Below the pieces are notes generated by a model, which was not told where the DNA came from, did no database searches, and saw nothing but the letters and a program-made list of their open reading frames with translations. Below are positions 58,701 through 64,000 of a stretch of DNA of 64,000 bases, in pieces (positions within the stretch are counted from its first letter, which is position 1; each line of letters begins with the position of its first letter). The translations under genes and the position numbers were made by a program. Source of the stretch: Symbiodinium natans (lineage: Eukaryota; Sar; Dinophyceae; Suessiales; Symbiodiniaceae); assembly GCA_905221605.1 (NCBI GenBank), contig CAJNDS010002106.1:555001-619000 (forward strand). Direction: 5' to 3'.

Positions 58701-60576
58701 ACGTCTGCGTCAGCGGCATCAGATTCTTGTCATACAGCCAGACATCCAGTTGGAAGTCCAGTACCCGAGAAGACCCAATCGTTACACAGCTCTCGGACGA
58801 GCTGTGCAAGCTGGACTCTCTGGACGTGCCCTTGGCAGTGAACTTGTCCAAGCGCACGACGGCGAGCGCCCAGGTTCAACAATTTTGGGCTTATAGGGTT
58901 TATGGTGTAGGGTTTAGGTCTACCTACCTATCCATCCTCTCGCTCCCTCTCTCTCTTTTTTTGTCTCTCTCTCTTTCTCTCGACCTACCTACCTACCTAC
59001 CTACCTACCTACCTACCGATCCATCTACCTGCCTATTGAGGCACCAACGCCGCAAAAACGCCCCTCCCACTCTGCAGCTTGGACGCGCGGTCCATGGGAT
59101 CTGACTCTTCCTCCACCCACATCACAGACCAGTCGACCAAAAACGGCATCTTCTACTGGCGCATGGGATAAGCCTTCCACCTAAAAAGGGTGGCTTCGGG
59201 ATGAGGGGTGTGTGTGGCTTGAAATTGGAGGGGTTCGGGGTTGGAGGGTTTTAAGACATGTCGGTAATATCGTCACAGCCCTGCAAACTTCTCGCGCTAC
59301 ATCTTTCACGTGGGACAGCCCAGACCCGAAACCCACAATGTAGCAATTGCTTGCGAGCCGGGCTTGCAGAAGCATACAAGGAGGGCCCCCCTTACTATAG
59401 TAACTGTAGTTAAGGGACTTATAACCGAGTTTAGCATCCTTATAACCCAATTTAGGGCTCTTATGACTCTACTTATAACTATCCCTCCTTGTAGGGGTGG
59501 TGGTGGCTAGGCTTCGGTGATGGGCGGGAATCCGAAACCTGCAAGACCGTATGTCTAGAGGGGAAGTCTGCACACAATGGCTGAGTTGAGCCGACATGCC
59601 CCGGTGTTTGGGGGTTTAGGGTTTAGGGTTTAGGGTTTAGGGTTTAGGGTTGCTATGTTGGCCAATTCTCCAATTCAGGTTCACCTGCTTACCTATTTAT
59701 GTCTTCTAAGGACGGCTTGGCGAACACCACACCAGTACGACCATGATTGATTGGATCCTTTTGGGGGGCTTGGGGTGTCAGCCCTTCTGACCCATCTTAC
59801 AGACGTAGACCGGGACGATACACCAGCGCATGCAATGAAGTGCTCCACAGGGCGTCGCTGCCGAGCCAAGCATGTCACAGCCGGCCCCACTAAGCCTCCA
59901 AGGGCTTTACGTGTTCCCTGTGTGCAGATTCAGTACACCCTTTTGCCCTAAACACTAAACCCTAAACCCTAAACCCTAAATCCTTTTGCAACCTTTTTTA
60001 AAGCGAGGCTGCAGCCTACTGCAACCTAAAACCCTAAGCCCGCTTTAACGCATGAAAGGCCTCAGCTCGAAAATATATGAAGCCCTACTGTGTGTGTGTG
60101 TGGCTCATGCTTCCAAACTTGGGATTTAAAGCCCCAAAGCCGTGACTCCTAGACCCCATTTCCCTAAACATCTACGAATCCAGCAAGCTCGCTGGTGATC
60201 TTCCTCTCTCCCCCCCCCCCTCAACCCTAAACCCTAAACCCTAAGCCCTCATGACATTAGGGGATGGGTTGTGGCTTCACGTCTCCTGCTATAAAGAAAT
60301 GCGCTCATCACAGGATCCCTGAAATCTGCACCCAGACGGCACAAGGGCTCCTTTTGGGGCGTGTGGGTTTCGGGTTTAGGGTTTTAGGCTAGGGCTTTAG
60401 GGTTTTAGGCTTTTTGGGGTTTTGTTGAAGGGTTTTTAGGGGTTTACGGGTATAGTATAGGGCTTTAGGGCTGTAAGGTTTTATGTTGAGGGTTCAAGGT
60501 GCACCCTACCGCATATCACCTGGGTGCGGCACAACAACAAGCCGAAGACGACGCCCATGGCAGCCAATGCTATCAT
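43704..60576 (-). CDS. Gene 3: membrane RING-finger protein, 32 exons (probable E3 ligase)
   Basis: Spliced minus-strand gene joined by eye: 1491 nt in 32 exons, 496 residues plus TAG, with every phase matching. Hydrophobic segments lie at residues 2-15 (MIALAAMGVVFGLLL start), 162-174 (MLRWLLTAMLGL) and about 186-204 (APFLLIVLLYILWALVQLL). An acidic/Ser linker follows (231-284). The RING region is C322-x9-C332-x-H334-x2-C337-x2-C340-x14-C355-x2-C358, six visible ligands plus H334. The expected first Cys, three residues before C322, reads Leu in the only upstream exon I could join, so one exon may be missed or the domain is degenerate. RING domains recruit E2 enzymes for ubiquitin transfer; membrane RING proteins usually act in organelle quality control. 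Donors as read: 15 GC, 13 GT, 3 GA. The start ATG and exons 1-4 are the least certain. The C-terminal 130 residues are not recognised. Confidence 0.65.
43893..43933 (-). CDS. Gene 3 exon 31
   Basis: Completes Ala, then STDVILQCPRASH. Acceptor CTCTGCAG|CCA, donor TCGCAT|GTGAAG (GT), phase 0. A GC donor at CCGCGC|GCTTCG would also be in phase. Confidence 0.6.
44066..44154 (-). CDS. Gene 3 exon 30; donor inside a telomeric repeat
   Basis: Completes Ser, then ASARAKCIRSHYEMLPEDK … PAYARDLEDS plus G. Acceptor CATTCGGAG|CGC, six bases after a (TTA)n tract's edge. Donor TCGG|GTTTAGGG: the telomere-type heptamer supplies the GT. Phase 1. Confidence 0.75.
44163..44208 (+). repeat. TTA trinucleotide microsatellite
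   Basis: (TTA)n with ACT and TTG interruptions, only about 10 bp upstream (transcript sense) of gene 3 exon 30. Confidence 0.95.
44343..44442. mobile_element. Family 2 element
   Basis: TTGGGATCCCCCTTATACTA start, GTATAGGGGGGGAACAT end, inner AGTCCTTAATAGGGAT paired with ATCCCGATTAAGGACT. In the intron between gene 3 exons 29 and 30. Confidence 0.75.
44548..44728. mobile_element. Family 6 element split by a TTTAGGG array
   Basis: CATGGTCCCTACGTATGGGC … CATGCTTCAGAAGCC, then eight or nine TTTAGGG units (44629-44689), then GGGGACCATATTCAGGGCCC. A copy without the array lies at 54657-54795. Confidence 0.7.
44943..44993 (-). CDS. Gene 3 exon 29
   Basis: Completes Arg, then DVECRAVDGFGLRMSL plus AG. 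Acceptor AGACAGAG|TGA, donor CTGAG|GTTTTC (GT), phase 2. Confidence 0.65.
45377..45409 (-). CDS. Gene 3 exon 28
   Basis: Completes Gln, then LTRAWPNSAL plus CG. Acceptor CCTCTGAG|GCT, donor CTGCG|GATTGT (GA), phase 2. Frame 0 reads ADTSLAEFSSAD but does not fit exon 29. Confidence 0.5.
45730..45771 (-). CDS. Gene 3 exon 27
   Basis: Completes Gly, then AVAQTCSVRKSCF plus CA. Acceptor CGTCCTCAG|CGC, donor TTCCA|GCTTGT (GC), phase 2. The plus strand is also open over this island. Confidence 0.5.
46406..46446 (-). CDS. Gene 3 exon 26
   Basis: VFQSLLGTALRMR plus GG. Acceptor TTTATTCAG|GTC, donor CGGGG|GCGTAG (GC), phase 2. Confidence 0.7.
46803..46818 (-). CDS. Gene 3 exon 25, 16-nt micro-exon
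   Basis: Completes Gln, then ALGKD. Pyrimidine-rich acceptor TTTTTGTTCAG|GGC, donor AAAGAT|GTTATA (GT), phase 0. It corrects the phase between exons 24 and 26, which otherwise do not fit. Confidence 0.55.
47213..47233 (-). CDS. Gene 3 exon 24 (21 nt)
   Basis: Completes Glu, then MAEMRE plus CA. Acceptor ACAGAG|GAT, donor GAGCA|GCCTAC (GC), phase 2. Confidence 0.55.
47487..47538 (-). CDS. Gene 3 exon 23
   Basis: Completes Arg, then YVFECEPGVELPPDEE plus GA. Acceptor GCGCTCAG|GAT, donor GAGGA|GACCTG (GA), phase 2. Confidence 0.7.
48292..48377 (-). CDS. Gene 3 exon 22: RING zinc-finger core
   Basis: Completes Arg, then CGHIFCENCIVTW … STCPVCR: C-x-H-x2-C-x2-C-x14-C-P-x-C, the zinc ligands of a RING-HC domain, with the conserved Trp and the Pro of CPxC. 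Acceptor GATGAAG|GTG, donor AGAC|GCTCGG (GC), phase 1. Confidence 0.88.
48952..48963 (-). CDS. Gene 3 exon 21, 12-nt micro-exon
   Basis: Completes Glu, then VAA plus AG of Arg. Acceptor CCCTGCAG|AGT, donor GCCAG|GTCAGC (GT), phase 2. It gives the nine-residue spacing between C322 and C332 of the RING. Confidence 0.55.
49138..49153 (-). CDS. Gene 3 exon 20, 16-nt micro-exon: RING start
   Basis: Completes Cys, then YTDF plus GA: the CYTDFE phrase typical after the second RING cysteine. Acceptor AATGCAG|GCT, donor TTCGA|GTCCGA (GT), phase 2. Confidence 0.6.
49203..49257 (-). CDS. Gene 3 exon 19
   Basis: NMITTRVSTYTHLKFLEL plus T. Acceptor TTGTGCAG|AAC, donor CTGT|GCTTTA (GC), phase 1. It puts Leu where the first RING cysteine should be, so a missed exon or another boundary is possible. 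Confidence 0.45.
49440..49659. mobile_element. Family 5 element with a family 3 element inside
   Basis: Outer ends AAGGGTCCATGTGGCTGTAG and CGGTACATGGACCCT match the intact element at 55365-55451. The inner segment 49519-49631 (TACTACCATTTGCTTAAGAA … TTAAGCAATCGGTAGTA) is a complete family 3 element. Confidence 0.78.
49983..50039 (-). CDS. Gene 3 exon 18
   Basis: VVLMLRAMETVSTAAPLRS. Acceptor GCGGCAG|GTT, donor CGTTCC|GTAAGT, the best consensus GT donor in the window. Phase 0. Confidence 0.7.
50533..50575 (-). CDS. Gene 3 exon 17
   Basis: Completes Gly, then PCTSKSSSSGGPAS, a flexible linker. Acceptor AGTGGAG|CCC, donor GCGAGC|GTGGGG (GT), phase 0. Confidence 0.5.
51213..51259 (-). CDS. Gene 3 exon 16
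   Basis: GRYQSLLPAADVPAN plus GG in the phase-matched frame. Acceptor GGTAGCAG|GGT, donor ACGG|GTACCA (GT), phase 2. A second open frame (VDIKVCCLQRMYLQT) does not match exon 15. Confidence 0.55.
52064..52135 (-). CDS. Gene 3 exon 15
   Basis: TSFESFVACDEQGSQ … EDESQGDPW, acidic. Acceptor GGATGCAG|ACT, donor CCCTGG|GTCCCA (GT), phase 0. Confidence 0.7.
52198..52338 (-). repeat. CCCCTAAA octamer array
   Basis: About eight CCCCTAAA units plus AAGCCCT variants; an 8-bp variant array near gene 3 exon 14. A similar one lies at 58203-58310. Confidence 0.92.
52353..52401 (-). CDS. Gene 3 exon 14
   Basis: Completes Arg, then NKLVRIYSGIGVRPAQ. Acceptor AGTCCAG|GAA, donor GCACAG|GCCTCC (GC), phase 0. 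Confidence 0.7.
52695..52723 (-). CDS. Gene 3 exon 13 (29 nt)
   Basis: KHGSLPGWA plus CG. Acceptor TCCCTGAG|AAG, donor GCTCG|GCTAAT (GC), phase 2. Basic residues follow the membrane helix. Confidence 0.55.
52930..52998 (-). CDS. Gene 3 exon 12: transmembrane helix
   Basis: EPQPAPFLLIVLLYILWALV … QLL, about 19 consecutive mainly hydrophobic residues. Acceptor AACCAAG|GAG, donor CTTCTT|GTCTGA (GT), phase 0. Without splicing the frame would stop after one more Val. Confidence 0.7.
53658..53678 (-). CDS. Gene 3 exon 11 (21 nt)
   Basis: ARGRPAQ in phase 0, a basic turn between two hydrophobic helices. Acceptor GCACCAG|GCA, donor CACAA|GCCCAC (GC). Another frame reads HVADLHK but does not fit the next exon. 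Confidence 0.5.
54422..54472 (-). CDS. Gene 3 exon 10: hydrophobic segment
   Basis: VHRLAMLRWLLTAMLGL, a short transmembrane-like helix. Acceptor AGCACAG|GTC, donor GGCCTG|GCGCGC (GC), phase 0. Confidence 0.65.
54657..54795. mobile_element. Family 6 element without telomeric insert
   Basis: TCATGGTCCCATAATATGGG … CATACATCAGAACCCTTTAA … AAGGGACCATATTAAGGGAC. It gives the uninterrupted state for comparison with 44548-44728; relatives near 1570 and 13655. Confidence 0.7.
55365..55451. mobile_element. Short inverted-repeat element, family 5
   Basis: AAGGGTCCATGTACCTGTAT … TATATAGGTACATGGACCCT: near-perfect 40-bp arms, 87 bp in all. Confidence 0.82.
55692..55752 (-). CDS. Gene 3 exon 9
   Basis: Completes Ser, then RGILAGVWGRMDAALPNSAG. 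Acceptor CCTGGCAG|TCG, donor GCAGGG|GCCTTA (GC), phase 0. Confidence 0.6.
56276..56325 (-). CDS. Gene 3 exon 8
   Basis: ELESMFLTDRSHFPPI plus AG. Acceptor GAGCCAAG|GAG, donor ATCAG|GCGGAG (GC), phase 2. Confidence 0.65.
56644..56668 (-). CDS. Gene 3 exon 7 (25 nt)
   Basis: Completes Glu, then KMIAEIAW. Acceptor GACGTCAG|GAA, donor GCATGG|GCTTCA (GC), phase 0. Confidence 0.55.
56742..56928 (-). repeat. C-rich tract
   Basis: About 185 bp of C runs with single G interruptions, in the intron between gene 3 exons 6 and 7. A frame of 160 codons through it (poly-Pro) is an artefact. Confidence 0.93.
57464..57499 (-). CDS. Gene 3 exon 6 (36 nt)
   Basis: Completes Thr, then WCRMKMLLACF plus GA. Acceptor GGCGAAG|GTG, donor TTTGA|GCAACT (GC), phase 2. 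Confidence 0.55.
   Translation of the reverse strand: MVPDEDVACLL
57835..57923. mobile_element. Family 3 element, left end lost
   Basis: Core GATTCTTCCTTATAAGGGC … TATAGGGATTGTTCTTA and right end GGTTCTTAAGCAAGTAGTAG; in the intron between gene 3 exons 5 and 6. Confidence 0.7.
58143..58187 (-). CDS. Gene 3 exon 5
   Basis: Completes Leu, then NLGKHSGSTLTKNT plus AC. Acceptor GACTTCAG|GAA, donor ACCAC|GTGGGG (GT), phase 2. Confidence 0.6.
58641..58725 (-). CDS. Gene 3 exon 4
   Basis: SDAADADVPSNDSLSQLQ … NLEAVVPTQ. An in-frame TGA lies just upstream of the acceptor (GACAAG|AAT). Donor CAGTT|GCTTGG (GC), phase 2. An overlapping 80-codon frame on the same strand (RLDKFTAKGTSRESS) is unexplained. 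Confidence 0.5.
58919..59035 (+). repeat. Pyrimidine-rich and CTAC microsatellite
   Basis: CTCTCT-rich stretch followed by nine CTAC units (58983-59017). Confidence 0.93.
59093..59155 (-). CDS. Gene 3 exon 3
   Basis: Phase 1 reading EDAVFGRLVCDVGGGRVRSH. Acceptor GCGCCAG|TAG, where TA joins a preceding base; donor CATG|GACCGC (GA). Other frames (MPFLVDWSVMW) and the plus strand are also open. Confidence 0.4.
59801..59857 (-). CDS. Gene 3 exon 2
   Basis: Phase 1 reading TPCGALHCMRWCIVPVYV, partly hydrophobic. Acceptor CTCGGCAG|CGA, donor TCT|GTAAGA, one of the few consensus-like GT donors here. Frame 0 (RRPVEHFIACAG) is the alternative. Confidence 0.45.
60528..60576 (-). CDS. Gene 3 exon 1: start and hydrophobic segment
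   Basis: MIALAAMGVVFGLLLC plus C, a signal peptide or anchor. Donor TGCC|GCACCC (GC), phase 1. The frame is open upstream of the ATG (LIITASARSL), so it could be an internal exon. A GT donor after CRTQ (60520) is the alternative. Confidence 0.45.
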
Positions 60577-62363
60577 CAGTGACCTGGCGGAAGCTGTGAT
60601 GATCAGCCTTGGTTGTTTAAGGTCGCCTTGCTGCATGCTCAAGCTTGACAGTTCTTGACGCCAGGGGAAGGCCGTAATTCCTGCTGTCGCGTACGAATCC
60701 CTAAACCTTAAACCCTACACCCTACATACAGAGAACTATAGTTCTTCTTGTCCCGTACACATGAATGTTTTAGGGCAACTACCGTGGATGTTTGCGTGGC
60801 CATGGTGGTCTTGGATGCGAGTCTTAGGACTTGATCGCGCTATACTGAGCAGCCATGAAGACTCGACCCAAGAGTAGCCTTGGAATAAGACGTCTACCCC
60901 ACTTTTGGTTTAACAGGGGGCTGATAAAGTGAACCTAAACCCTAAACGTGGGAATACTACTTTGGCCCGCTGACGCAAAGCGAAAGGCAATCATCAGGGC
61001 CGGGCTGGAACATGAGCAAACTGGGTTTAGGGTTTAGGGCTTCGGGCATCAAGACGGAATTTTTGGAGGACGCCAAAATGTCTGGTGCAAGCAATTTGTC
61101 AACCATGTTAGGGGGGAGGGTGGGTGGAAACTTGAAACTTGCCACGGTGCCGAAAATGACTAACAAGAGTACATTAAAGGGGGGGGGAAGGACTGACCTG
61201 ATGGCAAGGAGATGAGCATGAGTCTTGCATGAGTCTTCAGCTCTGAACGCAACCCTCTCCACCCCAGAAAGTTCAGACCTACATAAAACTAAGGTGTTCC
61301 ATAAACCCTAAGCCCGAAACCTTTCTGCAGAAGGCTTGCAGAAGGTCCTCACCTTAAACCCCAAACTTAACCCTAAACCCTAATTCTTAAACCCTAAACC
61401 CTAATTCTTAAACCCTAAACCCTAAACCCTACACCTTAAACCCTAAACCCAAAGCCCTGTCAGGGAAGCTGACAGGGCGGCTCCTCAACCCCCCTTTTGT
61501 GCAGCCGAAACACACCCAAAGAATGGAGCCCTCCTCCTCTCGCAGCAAGAAAATCACCCTGGGCCAGGTAACCATGCTTCGCTTGGTGGATTCAGGGTTT
61601 AGGGTTTAGGGTTCAGGGTTTGGGGTTTAAGGTTTAGGTTTTAGGTTTGGGGGTTTTGGGGGTTTTGGGTTTTTAGGGTTTAGGGTTCAGGGTTCAAAGG
61701 GGATGCTCTCTCAAAGGGCCCAAGAGCGGTGTGCAGCTTTTGGTTGTTGATGTTTGTTGGCTGCGGAAGTTGAAAGCTATGGCAGCTATGGGGCTTTCGT
61801 CTTTGTCTTACGCTATATGCACAGAGGCCGTCACCCGGCTTATTGGTCCAGGTCCTTGTAACTAACATCTCAGTGGGTTTAGGGTTTAGGGTTTAGGGTT
61901 TAGGGTTTAGGGTTTAGGGTTTGGGGTTTAGGGGGATCTTCATGATGTCTTGGGCCCCTCTGTGGAGCTCTCTGTAAACATTAAATCCTAAACCCTATAC
62001 TTGGGGTATCACCATACACCTGCTGCCTTCCACCATATTTTCGCGAACAGCGTGAAGTAGGCATTAGTGTAAGTAAGAAGGTGCTCATTTTTTTGGGCGC
62101 CGGCAGTAATATTGGTATTACTACTATTACTTTTTTCTATGTGTGACACAAATAAAGGTGCCGAGCATGTAGGGTTGAGAGTTTCTTGGTGGGGCAGGTG
62201 TGACTTATGTACTTGGAGTCCTCTACTACACCCCTCTGTACTACACCCCCCGCCCCTTGGTTCCACCCCTAAATAATCTTAATTATCCCAAATAGCCTCA
62301 ATGGTGGGGGGGGGGGGGGGGGGGACCTAGCGGGGACAGAACGGAGGGGGGGGGGGGGGGGTA

Positions 62364-62621
62364 GTACTTGGAGGTTCATGGTACTTATTGACCAATCATT
62401 GCTGCACTTCTAACCCACTTATACACCCCTTAAGTGCCCCAATACAGCTATAAGTACCCAGAGAGCCCAATACCCCTTAATTAAGGAATATGGCTTCATT
62501 TATAAAGGGAACCTTAATATGACTTAAGGCATATTCCTTCATTAAGGGGTCTTAGGCTCTTTGGGTACAGTCACAAGTGCAGTGAACATCGGTTCAGTAG
62601 AACCATGAACATCTCAAGGTA
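62364..62621. mobile_element. Family 1 element with inner inverted repeat
   Basis: TACTTGGAGGTTCATGGTAC at 62364, ACCATGAACATCTCAAGGTA at 62602-62621. Inside is a second inverted repeat (CCAGAGAGCCCAATACC near 62459 and its partner near 62550), suggesting nesting. Confidence 0.7.
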
Positions 62622-62681
62622 GGGGAACCCATGATATGTACTTGGAGTCTTGGGGCTTGGCTACCGAGTGAGTCAAGTGTT

Positions 62682-62769
62682 GGGGTTTAGGGTTTAGGGT
62701 TTAGGGTTTAGGGTTTAGGGTTTAGGGTTTAGGGTTTAGGGTTTAGGGTTTAGGGTTTAGGGTTTAGGG
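62682..62769 (+). repeat. Long TTTAGGG array, divergent intergenic region
   Basis: About 12 perfect heptamers between genes 3 and 4, just outside an inverted-repeat element. Confidence 0.94.
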
Positions 62770-63427
62770 CAAAGGCTGCCTGTCTTATCCAGGCGTCGTA
62801 GACTTTCGCTATAGCACCCTAAACCCTAAACCCTGAACCCTGAACCCTATAGCCCTAAAAACCCTAGAGGGCAAAAGTGTCTGGGCCACAAAAGCTCATA
62901 CCCCTAGAGTGATGAGACCAGTATCGCGTCCAAAGAGTCTGAACAACAGCCTCCTGCCCAGACCTGTGGGAGGATCCAAAAAGTAGATCCCTTTAAGGGT
63001 TGAATTAGGGTTTAGGGTTTAGGGTTTAGGGTTAGTAGTATAGGTAGCATTTGGAGGTTCTACTTTTTGGATCCTGCCAGGAGGTCTGGGTACTTCTAAG
63101 AGCCAGGCACTGGCACCATTAAACAACACCAAGAGAACGGCCGGCCTTTTGCGTTCTTGCCAGAGACACGGATGGAATCGATGATGAGAGCCAGGATTTT
63201 TAAGTGCTCGAGGCACCAATGGAATTGCAACAGCTCAGGCGTTAAGGCGGCGTTCACTAGGATGGCCCTTAAAAGCCTCAGAAACCATATTCCTGATCCT
63301 CTAAAACCCAAGAAGGGAAAATATAAAATGTCCCAACCGCCTGCCTAGTACCTACCTAGTCCAGCATCCTGTCACCCTAAACCCTAGACCCTAAACCCTA
63401 AACCCTAAACCCTAAACCCTAAAAACC

Positions 63428-63747
63428 ATGTCACACGGCAAATACTCCAGGTGTGACGATGATCCGGCCAAGCTTTGTCCATGCTGCCCGTGCTCGAGGC
63501 TGATCTTTGGTCCCAATCCTTACTTCTCCAAGTACCCCTAAACCCTAAACCCTAAACCCTAAACCCCAAACCCTAAACCCTAAACCCTAAACCCTAAACC
63601 TTGACTAAACCCTCAAACCCTAAACCCTAAACCCTAAACCCTAAACCCTGAGCCCTAAACCCTAAACCCCCAAACCATCTGGCCAAGTAGCTCATCCATA
63701 CAGCATGTGTGTGGAGGAGTCCATCGGCTTCCATTGCATGTGGGGCA
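63428..63747 (+). CDS. Gene 4: start of a Cys-rich protein, plus strand, partial
   Basis: Exon 1 (63428-63531) reads MSHGKYSRCDDDPAKLCPCC … PCSRLIFGPNPYFS plus AA. Donor TCCAA|GTACCC (GT), phase 2. Exon 2 (from 63704) has acceptor CATACAG|CAT, completes Asn, then MCVEESIGFHCMWG; its end is uncertain (GC donors near 63744-63748). Seven cysteines in about 48 residues, including CPCCPC, suggest a metal-binding or disulfide-rich protein, but the family is not recognised. The gene continues beyond 64000. Without splicing the first frame stops at 63541. Confidence 0.4.
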
Positions 63748-64000
63748 GCCGCCCCAATTCCATGGCATGATGGCTGCTACCCGATCCTTGGGGTCGATGT
63801 AAACCCGAAAAGGGTTGTAATGGTCCACGGAAGGTAGGGTTTACAGAAGGTAGGGTTTAGGGTTTAGGGATTAGGCCTGCTAGGGTGTATGGCCCATATA
63901 CCTTTGTCGTTAGCGAATATACTAGTTACCAGCAGTACTAGCACTTAGTGTTTCTAGGGTTCCCCAAGGATCATCTGTGGTTCCCCATGAGAAGAAGTCC

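Larger units (their letters stand above)
60577..63427. other. Divergent intergenic region between genes 3 and 4
   Basis: Expected to hold both 5' ends. Contains telomere-type arrays (61878-61930, 62682-62769), a tight pair of poly-G tracts (62306-62322, 62346-62362) and an inverted-repeat element (62364-62621). Coding-like minus-strand stretches at 60957-61262 (FNVLLLVIFGTVASFKF), 62780-62802 (VYDAWIRQ) and 63096-63311 (NAALTPELLQFHWCLEHLK) were seen but not linked to gene 3. Confidence 0.45.
1..64000. repeat. Interspersed telomere-type TTTAGGG/CCCTAAA arrays
   Basis: Well over one hundred short arrays (2-16 units) in both orientations, with single-base variants (TTCAGGG, TTTGGGG, TTGAGGG, CCCTGAA). 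They occupy almost every intron and spacer and often abut exons within a few bases. This heptamer is the telomere repeat of plants and dinoflagellates; here it is plainly interstitial. Confidence 0.97.

Overview
The window looks like a dinoflagellate nuclear genome. Arrays of the telomere-type heptamer TTTAGGG/CCCTAAA are scattered over all 64 kb. Coding sequence survives only as GC-rich islands of about 12-100 nt between them. The islands can be chained into genes whose introns mostly begin with GC or GA instead of GT and nearly always end AG|G, a splice-site habit known from dinoflagellates. No open reading frame longer than about 100 codons carries a gene: the long frames are read-throughs of repeats. 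The species cannot be named from the sequence.

Three genes lie head-to-tail on the minus strand. Gene 1 (ATG at 33068, TGA ending at 543) is read here as 39 exons. They total 2109 nt, encode 702 residues and are spread over 32.5 kb. Intron phases match at all 38 junctions. The product has a signal peptide followed by four VTPVQKV-like modules, each followed by coiled coil. From memory it resembles a large family of uncharacterised secreted dinoflagellate coiled-coil proteins. Gene 2 (about 42.8-34.0 kb) is a series of coding-like minus-strand islands. Part of its reading frame is convincing, but the product is not recognised. Gene 3 (ATG at 60576, TAG ending at 43704) is read as 32 exons, 1491 nt, 496 residues. 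It is a predicted membrane protein with hydrophobic segments near the N-terminus and middle and a RING-type zinc finger encoded across several micro-exons. It is probably an E3 ubiquitin ligase.

A fourth gene starts near the right edge on the plus strand (63428 onward, Cys-rich product). The 60.6-63.4 kb interval is therefore a divergent intergenic region, and genes 3, 2 and 1 form a unidirectional series, as is common in dinoflagellates.

The non-coding remainder holds telomere-type arrays and degenerate variants of them, long G or C homopolymer tracts, and microsatellites. It also holds a 68-bp minisatellite with a perfect palindrome in each unit, a 209-bp tandem duplication, and at least six families of short terminal-inverted-repeat elements, several split by telomeric repeats or nested in each other. 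No rRNA, tRNA, CRISPR array or bacterial-type operon was seen. All exon boundaries were chosen by eye from reading frame, phase and AG acceptors, without transcript data.
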